Source: Pycnococcus provasolii (lineage: Eukaryota > Chlorophyta > Pseudoscourfieldiophyceae > Pseudoscourfieldiales > Pycnococcaceae). Taken from it: a stretch of DNA of 64,000 nucleotides. Position numbers and translations under genes: made by a program. A model generated the notes under the pieces. It was not told where the DNA came from, did no database searches, and was given only the letters and a program-made list of their open reading frames with translations. Where the stretch lies: positions 1,054,001 through 1,118,000 of the forward strand of contig OW568865.1 in assembly GCA_938743325.2 (NCBI GenBank). The letters are read 5' to 3'. The first letter of the stretch is position 1. The number at the start of each line of letters is the position of its first letter. Shown in pieces: positions 1-12,500 of this stretch.

Positions 1-448
1 GCCGAGTGGAGGAGTTCCCGTGCCTCTGTACGTGCGTGTGGACGAAGATAAACCGACGCCATACAACGAAGACAGAGGACAACAGAGGTACTAAAAAATA
101 AAACATAAAAGCCGCATTTTTTTTCTTTTCTCTCCCTTTCTTTGTTGTAACTATTTGGTAAGCAAAAATACATACATACGAAATAAAAATGTGGTTTTCA
201 CGTTTCACTTCTTTGGAAAGGTTACACACACACACACACACATGTTTGTTTGTTTGTTCCAGCCATCATCATCTTCATCTTCATTCAACACAGAAGATGC
301 TGACAAGAACAAAAAAAAAAAAGAAACTTTGACTTTTCCCCATGTACCTCCGCATTTTATTTTTATTATGAAAAAAGAATTCTCCACACACACACACACA
401 CACACACACAATCAATCAACCACCCTCTCTCCACTCGCGCTTTTTACC
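1..448. other. Gene-free left edge with CA microsatellites
   Basis: No coding sequence is recognised here. The stretch is the 3' flank of the sterol methyltransferase, whose stop lies at 449-451. It contains two CA dinucleotide runs, about 223-242 and 385-410, and several short A or T homopolymers. The CA runs explain the histidine/threonine-rich translations seen in this region, which I do not regard as genes. Confidence 0.6.
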
Positions 449-1805
449 TTACTTCAGAGGCTTCTGGCAAACAACCAAGTGCATGGGTGTGAAGATGCCC
501 GTCTCACCACCCGCAGACAAGTCGTACGTCACGTCCACGAGCATGCGGTGAACCTCCTTCGTGCCCTTGGGCGCGACGCCGAGGAACTGCAGAATGCGAA
601 CGACGACGTCGTTGCGGTTGTACTCAGCCTTTCCAATCTTGATGCGGTCGTACCAGTTGCCGTGCGTCGTGTAGCCAGGGTGCGGCTTCAACGCCAGGTC
701 CGCTGTTCGCAGCACCTTGAAGCCAACCTCCTTCGCAGCCTCCTCAACATCCGTGTACGTGCGCATGTCAGGCAGAGCGTTGCCGTGGTTGATGCCCTCG
801 ATGATCTCGACGTGGCGCTTGTTGTTCTTGTCGAACATCGGCGTCGTCACCCACTCGTACGTCGCGAAGTAGCCTCCCGGCTTGAGCACGCGGTAAGCCT
901 CCTTGTACACTTCCTTGATGGCTGGCGCGTGGCACGTAGCCTCGACGGCGTAGCAGCCGTCGAAGCTGTTGTCCTCGAACGGCATCTCGAGGAAGTTGCC
1001 CTGGACCACCTCGCACTGCTTGTCGAGTCCCGCGCGCTTGTTGTGGCTGCGGCAGCGCTGCACCTGGTAGTCGTTGATGGTGATGCCCGTGACGTTAGCC
1101 CCGCTATGTCTGGCAATGACGCGCATCGGGCCACCGACGCCGCAACCAATGTCGAGCGCCTTCATGCCCTTCTTGAGCCCAGCGCAGTCGGAGATGTAGT
1201 GCTCGTGCATCTCCTCCGCCGCCTTGTGCGACTTGGCCTTCACCGGCGGGCTGAAATGGAAGCTCTGTCCCCATCCCCACTCGTAGATGTCCGTGACAAG
1301 GTTGTAGAAGGTGTTGACGAACGTGGGAGCTTTCGTCTTGTCGCCAGACTGGACTGCTCCATCGGCCTGTATTGCATAATGAATGTGGGTGTTAGTGGGT
1401 TTTATTTTGATGATGGTTGTCGTTGTGGTTTGACTTTGATGATGATGATATTTGTTTGTTTGTTTGTCGTACTGCGTTGTTGTAAAGTGTGTGTGTGTGT
1501 GTGTGTGTGTGTGTTAGTTTCCTTTTGCTTACTTGCACTTTGCTTGCTTGCTTGCAAGATAAGGTAAGGTAAGGTAAGGTAATGGCTGGCTTACCCTGCG
1601 TGAAGTAGTTGTCGTACGCGTTCCAGTGTCCTTCCACCTCGCCCTCCTTAATCGCCTTTCCCCCACCTCCGCCGAGGTCGGTTGCGCGCGGCACGGATCG
1701 CATGCCGTCGCGCGACCTGAGCGCGTACACGCCGGCGAGCGAGACGCCGGCGGCGGCGATGGTTAGCGGCACGGCGTTGTCGCTGACGAACTCCGAGATT
1801 GTCAT
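449..1805 (-). CDS. SMT1: Sterol C-24 methyltransferase, two exons
   Basis: This enzyme transfers a methyl group from S-adenosylmethionine to C-24 of a sterol side chain, normally at the ER membrane. Exon 2 (449 to about 1356) carries the SAM-binding motif I LDIGCGVGGP, the sterol-methyltransferase block YEWGWGQSFHF and the CYAVEATCHAP motif. It ends after a C-terminal domain typical of the family. Exon 1 (1595-1805) starts at MTISEF and includes one hydrophobic segment (AVPLTIAAAGVSLAGVYAL) that could anchor the protein. Its donor is CAGG|GTAAG. The best-looking acceptor (ACAG at 1367) breaks the phase, whereas an AG at 1357-1358 keeps it and gives about 372 residues. The intron holds a GT run. 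Start choice: upstream of this ATG lies a pyrimidine-rich, charged low-complexity tract. The family is certain; the exact acceptor is not. Confidence 0.88.
1357..1594 (-). other. Intron of the sterol methyltransferase gene
   Basis: The donor GT is at 1593-1594 on the minus strand, after TTCACGCAGG. The acceptor is near 1357-1367. The intron contains a GT/CA run at about 1487-1514 and a pentanucleotide AAGGT array at about 1561-1580. The reading frame resumes with residues leading into the KTKAPTFVNTFYNLVTD block. The end nearest exon 2 is uncertain by about 10 bases. Confidence 0.65.
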
Positions 1806-2927
1806 GATAGAGAAAATGATCGTGCACGATGTGATCGGAAAGCTCCCCGCGGAGAGGGCTGAGGGCGGGGCCGGGGGAGGGGAAGGGAGAGAGGGGGGGA
1901 ACTGGGAATTGATTCTCAACTTCACCTTCAACTTCACCTTCTCCTTCTCCTTCTCCTTCTCCTTCTCGTCGTCGGCGTCGGCGTCGTCCTTCTGGCCAAG
2001 TTCTTCCAAGGGTTGGGTGGGTCTCAGGGTCTGAGGTTGGTTGGTTCATTTGGTTGGCCTTGCCGCGGTTCACGAGTGTTGGTCCGTGGTCACTTGGACT
2101 TTGGAGGCACTTGCGTTGCGTTGGTGAATTGGTGCGTGAATTGCCTTCCAATTTTCCAAATAATAAGAACTATGTAAGGGGATGATGGCACGCGCGATCC
2201 CGTTAATTAGACTATTGACGACGTCCAACAAACGGACGAGAGACCTGGATGACAGAACATGATGGTGCCGTGCTGCAAACAATGCTGGACAATCCATTAT
2301 CCATGAATATAGTCGAGAGACGAGAGCGCGCGCGCGCCGCGTGCTGTTCCAGTGTTCCGTGCGAAAAAATGCAAGTAGACGACGGACCTTGGATGGTAGA
2401 CGGGCCAAGGACTGGTGATAATTTAACGGGTACGCAAGGCGAGCACACGCGCGACATTGCAAGCTCTTGCAAGGTCGCGGCCGGCGAGGAATTTTACCGT
2501 AGTACTATGGATAACTTAGCCAACTATGGATAGTTTGATTGGCGCACTTGACGTCATGGGAGAACCGAGAGAGAGAGGGAGAGAGGCTTGCACCTAATCT
2601 TAAGGCTAGGGAGAGTGGTATAAACGGTTTCGCGGTGATTTCACGTATGTAAGTTTTAGGCTATTCATGTGAAGAGTTCCTTGTTTACATATATTTTTTC
2701 TGTTGATCAAGGTGGTCAAGACTCCCGACCCATGAGCGAACTGACTGGCTGGCTGGCAAGCTCCCGGACGACGTGGCCTGCGAGGGTGGTATCCTGTGGT
2801 TCGTTGTGAAGAAGGTTCAGGAGGAGCTGTTGTTTTTTTTGGTGTTTGAAGATTTTGTGTAAAAGACGATAGCAGTTGTCGTCATGTTACTTTCCCCTCC
2901 CCTCCCCTCCCCTCCTCCCCCCCCCTA
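1806..2927. other. Intergenic: SMT promoter side and PKS 3' flank
   Basis: This 1.1-kb stretch separates two minus-strand genes, so it should hold the PKS 3' untranslated region and the methyltransferase promoter. It includes a CTTCTC-type pyrimidine tract (about 1920-1980), a TATAAA at about 2619-2624 on the plus strand with no matching gene, and a C-rich run just after the PKS stop (about 2891-2927). Several short open frames occur but none resembles a known protein. Confidence 0.5.
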
Positions 2928-5900
2928 TTATTTCAATTCCTGTACAAGTCTCTCCATGTCGTCCTCACCCAACACCGTTCGAGCTGCTCTCAGTACATCC
3001 TCGATGAGCCAACCTCCGCCTTGCACCTGCGGTCCAAGCGAGGGAAGGCTTCGAAGCTTCGCGGCGACCGGCGGCGGCAGCCGCGAAGCCGCCTGGATAA
3101 GCCCCATCGCTGAAATGACCGTAGTCTGTGCCTGCGGCGGCGGCAAAGGCGAAGGCGAAGGCGTCCGCGCTGGCGGCGGCGGCGACAGTAGAGAACGCCA
3201 CGCGCTTCTAGAATTTAGCAGTGTCTTGCGCCGTCCATGCCTATCACGGCCAGGCCTGCTGCGCGAACCGCTCGTTGCCGCAAGTCGTTGTCTTGAGGAC
3301 GGCATCCGAATGCGATGCCGTTCCGGCGGAAGCAGCGCGGGTTCGTTGCAAACCCAGCCCACAGATTCCAGTGCCTTGCGCAGCGCGTTGTCGAAGTAAA
3401 ACGAATCTTCCCCTTCGCGCCGTGACATCGAGAAGTGATCACCAGCAACGGTAACCACCTCCAACTCATCCGCATGCTCGCTCCAGGAAATGCCGTGCAC
3501 AAAGCTTGCGTTTGGATCTGACGCGTCGTCGTCAACGTACGGCAACTTATTCCCTTCGGCTGCCTTCAAAAATAGAAGTCGTGCCGGTGCACGGAGCCGT
3601 CCTTCATTGGATTCGAAGCGGTGATGCCGCAGGTCGCTCACCCACTCTCCGCTCTTAAGAGCACGGCAAATCTCTCGCAGACGCTGTTCGCAGCCGTCAA
3701 GATCGAGCGTGTTGTCGTCTTCCGTCAACCTCATCACGGGCAGAAACGTAGCGAGCTGTCCGTGGTAATCTTGATCTTCAAAACTGCTTTCGTACACGTT
3801 CACGACAAGGAGCATCGTCCGCATCAGCTCGACGAGGTCATCATCTGTGACCAGAGATTCGTAGAAGGCCTCGAGGTCCTCCTCGGCGACAAGGTCCTTC
3901 GGGGGACGTGGGACAATAGGTCGGACTTGAGTCGGATGCGGGCTGTCCATCAGAACCACCATTCCCACCTTCAAGCCGAGTTCCTGGAGTTGCATTGCCA
4001 CTTCCAGTGCTACGACGCCGCCATACGACGTGCCCCCAAGAATAAACGGCGCGTATGGTGTCGTTTCTGCTTCGACATCGTATCTTTCGCCTGCCTGCAC
4101 TTGCGCGCGAATTTCGTCCGTCATGCCCGGGTGCGAATGTAGAAGATCCTGGACGTGCTGCCTTGCGCGATCTGCGATGCACAGGCTGTTGTCTTTCTCA
4201 AGGATAAGAACAGGCTGTCCGGACCATCTCAAGCGATCCAGTAGATGCGTGTAGACCTGGGCGCCCGCCGCAATTTCTGGCGCTGCAAGATAAAGCGGAA
4301 TGATTGTTTTGGACGCAAGCAGCGGTTTCACGCTAGATTTCCTCCGATTCACCTGCGAAGAGGTTGGGTCTACCTCCACTTGCATTGCACTCAGCAGATC
4401 ATCCCGCGCATATTCGACGAGCAAGTGATTCGCCACCTCAGAAATCGAAGCGTAGTCAAACAGCAGCGTGGCCGGAAGATCAAGGTCGAATGCTTCAGCC
4501 CAGCGCCTGCGAAGCTCGAGCGCACCTCTGCTGTCCAGAATCCCAGAAACGACGAGCGGGGCATCGACGTCAATGTCATGTTGCAATAGGTCATCTGCAC
4601 TTAAAAACATCTCCCTCAGAATTCTCTCAATTGCAGGTTCCTTGCCCTCGTCGCGCAGCAGAATCGCAGCCTCTCGCAGTACGCCAGAAATGGATGGTGC
4701 ATTCAGCTCCTCGACGTCAATTTTCCCTTCGTCGTTGCGGTACTCGATGTCTGAAAAGGTTTGGGGCTGATAGAACCCCAAAAATACGCCATGTGCAGTA
4801 AAACGATTCGTAGCAAGATTGCTCGACCGAAATATTGCAACACCTCCATCGCCAGAGTGTCTTCTGGCAAATGCGCTCAAAGCCGTCGGCGTCCCCTTCA
4901 TGAGCATTTCGAGAGAATCGTGTGTAGCGTCTCCTCCAATCAGCAGCATGCTGCGGCGGCCACGGCGAACGCCAAGCAGTCCCGGGGTCCGCGCAGCACC
5001 TCGCGTCGCATCGACGCCCTTGCCTGTCTTGAACGAGGCTTGCGCAGCATTCACCGTCATCAACCGCGCGAGGCGGCCAACGAGTCGTTTCGTTCCACCT
5101 GCCAGTGCAGTCATGACGATGTCACCGCGCACAAGATCGACCCGCAATGTGCACGTGGTTTTAGAGCCACCACCTGCCCCCGCGATGAGCGCAGCGTCTT
5201 TCAGCAATGTACTTTTTGATTTCCCCAATGCTCCGCCTGCGCCAAGGCAAACATCGGCAGCCGCAAAAAGCTCAAGACTGCTTTGTGGGACGCGCACATG
5301 AAACACGCCCGAGCCAGAAAATCTCGCACCATCCAGTGCTTCCACGAGCACAGGAGCCACCCACCTCGATTGCCTCTGCCAGACCCGGCGAGGCAGGTTG
5401 CGCAGAACAGTCGCGTCAGGCATGCTTAGTACCGCGTGCGCATTCGTACCGCTTGCGCCAAAAGAGCTGATACCCATCGATGTATTAGAGAATGTCACCG
5501 CGCCTGCGTGTTCTCTCTGCACATGATGCTTTTGAAGTGCCACATGCGGATTCACAAACCTCAAGTGCAGAATCGGCGCGAATGCCTGTTTCCTACCATA
5601 CAACGAAGCCGCCGTGCACAGCGCCACCGCGCCAGCGGCAGCTTCTTGATGACCTGTACTTCCTTTCTCACTCAAAAGGCGCAACGCCGAAGACGCCCTT
5701 CTCTTCTTTAGTGCCTCATTCAGCGCACCCACCTCAATTGGATCACCGAGCGCGCTCCCGACCCCGTGCAATCGCACCCCCGAGATCGTCGTCGCATCGC
5801 ACTCGCTGAGTGCCGTCATGATGCAAGCCTTCTGGCTTGGGCCATGAGGTGCCGTTAAAGTCGCAGAAGTCCCATTCGCCGTCACCGCTGCCGCGCGGAG

Positions 5901-6563
5901 GAGCACAGAGGTGCCTTGTCCATCGCCAAGCAATAATACACCATCAGCCTCTCCTCTCACATGCCCACTCGCGTCAGCATCCAGCGTCTTACACCGTCCA
6001 TCTGCCGCAAGCAATCCAGCGCGTTGCAAGCTCGCCGTAGAATCCACATGACAGAGCACCACCACACCACCAACCAAGCTGCTCGCATTACCAGATTTCT
6101 GCGCATACTGCGCCGCCACGAGACTAGACGAGCAAGCCGTATCGATGCTAGCCGTGGCGCCATGCAATCCGAATTGGAAGGCTAGTCGCCCTGAAGCAAC
6201 GCTCGCCGCATGGCTCGTGAAACTGTACCCATCTGCTCCATGGCCGAAAGCTTTTGCCACAGCACTGTAGTCAGCTGAGCCGATGCCGATCGCGACACCA
6301 CATTCCGACGATGTAGTTTTCCCAACTGCCTCCAACGACGACAAGAGCAGAACACGCTGCTGCGGATCCATCAGAATCGCCTCAGCCGTTGGTATACCAA
6401 ACACTGCAGCATCAAACGCATCAGGAAGGCGTGCAGCTGAAGCAAGTGCTGCGAAACGCGGTGCCCCAGCCTGATCGACGTCCCATCTTGAGTAAGGTAC
6501 AACCGCTGACATGTCGAACAGGATTTCCATATCGAGCGACTTCTCATTCTGCGACGACCAGCT
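2928..6563 (-). other. PKS module 8 and release: KS-remnant-ACP10-thioesterase
   Basis: The KS has Cys12769, but its first histidine motif is altered to HGVGSALGDPIEV and the second reads STGHQEAAAG, so the triad residues remain. The 300-400 residues after it look like a shortened DH/KR remnant with no catalytic motif. ACP10 has GILDS (Ser13303). The thioesterase has GGTSYGGVVALEVA with nucleophile Ser13471 and a late GDHFSM histidine. A proline/serine-rich tail of about 150 residues follows. The terminal unit should be an unreduced extension released by hydrolysis or cyclisation. Confidence 0.78.
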
Positions 6564-9500
6564 CACGACACCTAGAGCTTCACCGTTCACCGCCACACTC
6601 CTGTCCACAATTTCGTCCACCAAATCCTCCTCCATATTATCCTCAGTCATGCAGCTCACGACATACTGCGTCATCGAGCTTACCGTCGGATAGTCAAACA
6701 CAAGCGTTCCTGGCAGCTGCAGCCCCATGCGCGTCTCCACAGCATTTCGTAATTCTACCGCACCTAGCGAGTCGAGACCCGCCGCCATCAGCGGCTCGTC
6801 TGCCGACACATCATTCCCAAGCACGCCGCGAACCGCCTCAGAAAGCTGCTTCTTCACATCCTCCTCGGACGCAGCAGCGTGCACCTTCCTTTGACGTCGC
6901 ACTGCCACTTGTGGTGCCTCCGCCTCGCCTGCGACACCAGCACTCTCACGAACATCGTCAAAAAACGCCGCATCCGCGTTGGCGGGCTGCTGTGCGAGAA
7001 AGCGCGTCCACTCAAACGGACTCACCGTCAGCACCGCGCCAGGTCCAGTCTTCTCTCTCAGCAGCGACGATAGCACACCGCCAAGCACCGCCAAGCCCAA
7101 CTCAGGCGTCACAACGCCAACACCAGCGCGCTCCATACGACCAATCGTGCTCTTATCATTCGTCGCCATGCCGCCGCCGATCCACGCACCCCACTGCAAG
7201 CTGATCATTTGTGCACCTGCATTCGCTGCGCCATGAGCAGACGCATCCAGCGCGGCATTCGCGGCACTATAGTTGGACTGCCCCGGCGAACCCAAAAACG
7301 CCGCCAGCGACGAAAATAGAACCTGCGCCGATACCGCGTTCGCGTGTGTCGCTTCTACCAGCTTTCCCAGGCTATCCACCTTTGCCGCAAACACTTGTCG
7401 CACGCCTGACGCGCGCTGCTGGACTAGCGTCGCGTCCGCGAGCACGCCGCCGGCATGCACGACAGCGTTCGGGCCATTTGCCGCCGTCACGACGGCGCGG
7501 TCGCCCGCGGTCGCGGCGTCGCAGCGCTGCATGCGCACGAGCGACGCCGAGGCGACCAGGGCCTCCAATCCCTCACCACGACGACCACTCCTACCAAGCA
7601 AATGCAGACGACAAGTCGACATGCTCGCGAGCCACGACGCCGTGAGAGTCCCGAGACTGCCCAGCCCGCCGCACACGAGCACGCCGTCGCCGACGCCGCC
7701 AGCGAGCACGTCGTCGCGCACCGCCCGCGGCGAGCACACCACGATCTTGCCCACGTGTCGCGCCTGCGACATCTGACGCAGCGCGGCGTGCGACCGCACG
7801 AGCGTGTGAGCGGTGGTACTCAGCGGCCGGTACTGCATGGTGCTCGCGCAAGTTGCCACCTGCTTCATGCCCCTGTGCATACCTCCAATCGGCAAAAAGT
7901 CCACCGCCACCAGCCGCAGCGTCGCATCAGATCGCTCAGCGCCGAGCGTCGCCGCCGTCCAGATGTCGCGCTTGCCAATCTCCACGAAACGAGCGCGAGA
8001 GGACATGCAGCTGACGGTCGCCGCCACGACGCCCGCGGACGTGAGCGAGTTGAGCACCACGTCGACGGCTCCGAGCGTCATCGACGCCACGTCAGGGAAC
8101 GTCGTCGCGCGCGAGCTGCCGACGTGGTGCACGCACGACGATCTCACCCAGTGCCGCTTCGCGCTCGACCCTGCGGTCGCGTACACCGTCGCATCAAGCA
8201 CACCCGCAAGCTGTGTCGCAGCCACGCCCACGCCGCCCGCCGCGGCGTGAACCAGTACGCGGTCGCCGCCGCGCGTGCGAGCCGCCTGGCTCAGCGCGAG
8301 GTCCACCGTCACAAACACCGTAGGCATGCTCGCCGCCGCCTCGTGCCGCAGATGCGCAGGCATGGCTGCGAACGTGTCGCCATACGCGTGCACGTAGTTG
8401 CCAAGGCATCCAGGTGCAAGGCCGAACACCGACTCGCCCACCCACGCGCGGGACGCCACCGTGCCCGCGCAGTCGCCGCCGGGATCTCCAGGATCACCTG
8501 GGTACATGCCGAGCACGTTCAACACGTCGCGGAAGTTGATGCCGACTGCCGACACACGCACGCGCATCATCGTCGAACTAACCTCATCACTTCCCGCCTC
8601 GACAACAGCGATAAGATCCTTGATTGCGCCACGCGGCTGCGGGCGCAGCTGCACAGCATGTTCGGGCGTCGCGGCGGCACAGCGGCGCACGCACGCCCCC
8701 ATCCAGTATCCTCCTCGATATGCATGGCCCTGCGCATCATCAGCAGCGGCGTCATGCAAACGTGGCACCCCCAACGCATACTCGTCTGCGTCCGTACCAC
8801 CAGTCAGAGCTGGATGTCGAATTTCCTGCATAGCCGTGCGCCACAAACCACGTATCGCGGCGCCGTCTCCTCCGCCTTTGCCGCCGCCGACGAGCCCGCC
8901 CCCTCCGGTCGCCACCGCACATGCCGTCTGCAGATGAACAGCCACGCTCTGCTCCGAATGATTCAGCAAGGATAATGTCTGCACCACGCTCAGCGCAGCG
9001 TACACAGACGATGAGATCCATGCCTGGACACTTGATGCACCGTCGACACGTATCATCGTCGTCGCATCCGTCGTCGCATCCGTCATCGCATCTGGCGGTG
9101 TCTGCGCAAGCCAGCTAATCGCGTACATCGCGTCGCGCGTCGAGTGTACCGCGATCTTCGTGCTCGTCGTAACCCCATTGGTCATCGGCTTCGCGACCAG
9201 CTCGCTCATGTGCATCAGCGTCGCGCCCGCATCCGTGCGCAGTCCAAAGCTGCATGTCACGTCGTTCACCCTCAACGGGTGCAGACGCGCCCACGCGTGC
9301 AAGCACACATCAGACGTCGCGCGAGACGCCACCGTGTACGCCGAGACACCCGCGGGCACGCGTGCCTTACCATCATCCACCACAGGTACGTCGAGCGCAT
9401 TGCCAAGCTGCATCGCCGCGTCGAGTGTTGCGGGGTGCATCAGCAGACCCGTGACACGTGTTTCTGCAGGCTGGCATACGACGCCCGTCGCCTCGTCGCC

Positions 9501-12500
9501 AACGCCACCCTTGCGCACAGCTTGCAGCATTTGGAACGCCGGGCCGTACATCAGCCCGATGCCGAGCATCTTCTCGTAAAGCGCGCACGCGCTCGACGCG
9601 GTGGTACAGCGCGCGCGCATTGGCGAAGCGACTTCGTTAGCAGTGCTGCTCAACGACGACATCATCCTCGTAACGATGCCGCGCAGGTGCGAGACACGAA
9701 CCCGCCCACTCGACCTTACGTCAATGAACCCGTCCACTGCTCGCAGAGCGCACGTCACATCAACATCACCCGCCGCTCCGTCGAGCACAAGTGGTGCGGG
9801 GATGCTGACATCGGTAAGGGCCGAACGACATGCTTCACCAACAATCAAAACAGCAACGGCACTCGCCGCCTCAAAATACCCAGCGCCGGGGAAGATGCCC
9901 TGGCCGCGCACGCGATGGTCGTGCAGATACGCAGCCACGCCGCGTGATCGCATCTCAATCATCGCCACATCCACGTCACCACACACAAGCATCGGATGCG
10001 CCGCTATCGTGACCCAGTGTCGCTCGCCCCTGCTCATAACTTTCTCAACACCACCATCACCACCATCATGGTGCCCAAACCCAATTTGCGCGTGCGCATT
10101 CGTACCCATGAAGGCGAACGAGCTCACGCCTGTCGCGCCCCTTCTTGAGTTCACAGTCGCCACCCTTGGTGCCAAGCACATGCCTGCACCGCTCATTGAC
10201 AACACCAAGCTCACGTGCGGATTCACAGCCCTTAGATGCAGCAACGGTTTCATCTCCATAGCAGCCGCGAGCACACCAACCACACCCGCCGCGGGCTCCG
10301 CATGTCCAACGTACGTCTTACTCGCCGACAGGATGCCCACGTGCTCCTTAAATAGCACAGCAACGGCTGCACCCACCTCGATCGGGTCGCCGAGTGCCGT
10401 GCCGGTACCGTGCATCTGCAGGCCCGTGACATGCTGAGAATTTCCTGCCGATCGAATCGCTTCCTGCTGCGCGGGTCCATTCGGCGCCGTGAGCGCACTC
10501 GATCGTCCATCTTGATTGATGACGCACGATCGAATCACTATGGATTCTTCCTGTGCAGCAGCAGCAGCAGTGTGTATGCCCAGCGACGCCTCGGAGCGAA
10601 CGAAGCCGCCCGCAGCAACATCGAGGCACTTGCATCGTCCTTCGCTGTCAAGCATCTGAGCAGACGAGAGTGCAATGGAGGATGTCGGATGGCACATGAT
10701 GTGAACTCCAAGGGTGGTGGAGGTGCACTTCAGGTGGTCATGGCAGATGGCCATCGCCACTAACGACGACGAACATGCCGTGTCGACAGTGCAGCACATT
10801 TCCCGCGAGTCGAATGTATACGACAGTCGTCCTGAGGCAACACTCTGCGCCACACCCAAGGCGGAAGATGTTTGAAGCACATTGAAATGATAGGGAATCT
10901 CGAGGAATTTCGAATAGCCCGACGGCGCGATGCCAACTCCAACACATCCAATACCACCACTACTACTGCATGTGGCCAGCGCGGTCATAAGCAACATGCG
11001 CTGCTGCGGGTCCATCAGTGCCGCCTCCGCGGACGAAATGCCAAAGCACGTCGCATCGAACAAGTCGACGTCATTTAGGAAGCCGCCGAAGCGACGCACG
11101 AGATCTGCGCTCCTCGCACCCACATCTCGGCTGAACAGTTCCTCCGCGTCCCATCGCTGGAGCGGAATACAACCAACAGCATCCTCGCCGTCTCGTTTGC
11201 CAGGTGTACAACCCGCCGACGAGATCAGGAATGGCATACTGCTGCCGCCAGTCTTGACACGTTCGCTTTCGCTTTCAGCGATATCAGCAGTGCTTTCGTC
11301 GACACCACCTTGACTACTTCGAATGTACGATGCCATCGCAGACACGGTCGGGTAGTCAAATACGAGTGTGCCTGGCAGCTGCAGTCCCATACGCGTCTCC
11401 ACGGCATTTCGTAATTCCACCGCACCTAGCGAGTCAAGACCTGCAGCCATGAGCGGCTCGTCAACCGACACGTCCGACCCGAGCACATCACGTACCAACT
11501 CAGACAGCTGTTCTCGCACGCGTTTATCGTCTCCAACGTCTTGCTTTGTCCTGTGCACCTGCTTCGCCTCTGCCACCACTTCGCGTCTCCTCCTTTTCAT
11601 CCTGACCTCATCATAGAACGACGCTCGTGCTCGATCGTTCCCCTCCTTCTCCAAAAATCGTGACCAGTCGAACGGAGTCACGGTCAGCACAGTGTCATGC
11701 GACGTGGTGGAAGATAGCACACCGCCAAGCACCGCCAAGCCCAACTCAGGCGTCACGACGCCCACGCCCGCGCGCTCCATGCGTCCTATCGTGTTCGCAT
11801 CATTCGTCGCCATGCCGCCACCGATCCAAGCGCCCCACTGCAAGCTAAGCACCTTGCATCCTCCCTTCTGCGCAATATGAGCATAGGCATCCATCGCCGC
11901 GTTCGCAGCACTGTAGTTGGACTGCCCCGGCGAGCCGAGCATCGCGGCGAGCGACGAGAACAGCAACTGCACGGACACCGCATGCGCGTGCGTTACCTGA
12001 ACCAGCCTATCCAAGCTATCCACTTTAGCGGCGTACACGCGACGCACGCCTGACGCGCGCTGCTGCGCAAGCGTCGCGTCCGCAAGCACGCCGCCCGCAT
12101 GCACGACGGCGTTTACGCCTTCGTAGCGGCCTTCCCAATCTCCCGCATTCGCGGCATCGCAGCGCTGCATGTGCACGAGAGACTTGCTTCTCATCCTCTC
12201 AACAACCTTGCTGCCTCTATCGGCAACCCGTCCAGACCTGCCAAGCAGGTGCAGGTGCAAATCACAGGTCGCCATGCTCGTTAACCACTCCGCGGTCAGC
12301 ACCCCAAGAGTGCCAAGCCCGCCGCACATCAGTACCCTGCCACCACCAATGCCAAGATATGTACCACCACCACCACCACCTTCTCCTCCTCCTCGGAGCT
12401 GCACACGACACACGCGCGCACACATCCACGTTGCACCTCGACACTCCATTTCATATCCTCCTCTCGCATCGTCACCAACACGACCGAATGCTGATGGTGC

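Noticed and set aside
155-1567. A 470-codon plus-strand frame across the sterol methyltransferase
   Set aside because: It is antisense to a clear methyltransferase, and its ends are CA and GT microsatellites. The composition (Arg/Val/Ala/Leu-rich) is what GC-rich coding DNA gives in reverse.
5000-6563. KS8 as a decarboxylating donor KS for the beta-branching cassette
   Set aside because: Those KS domains replace the active Cys by Ser, while KS8 keeps Cys12769.
7455-8975. A 506-codon plus-strand frame inside the PKS
   Set aside because: Antisense shadow of module 7 ER and KR; His/Arg/Ala-rich with no domain.
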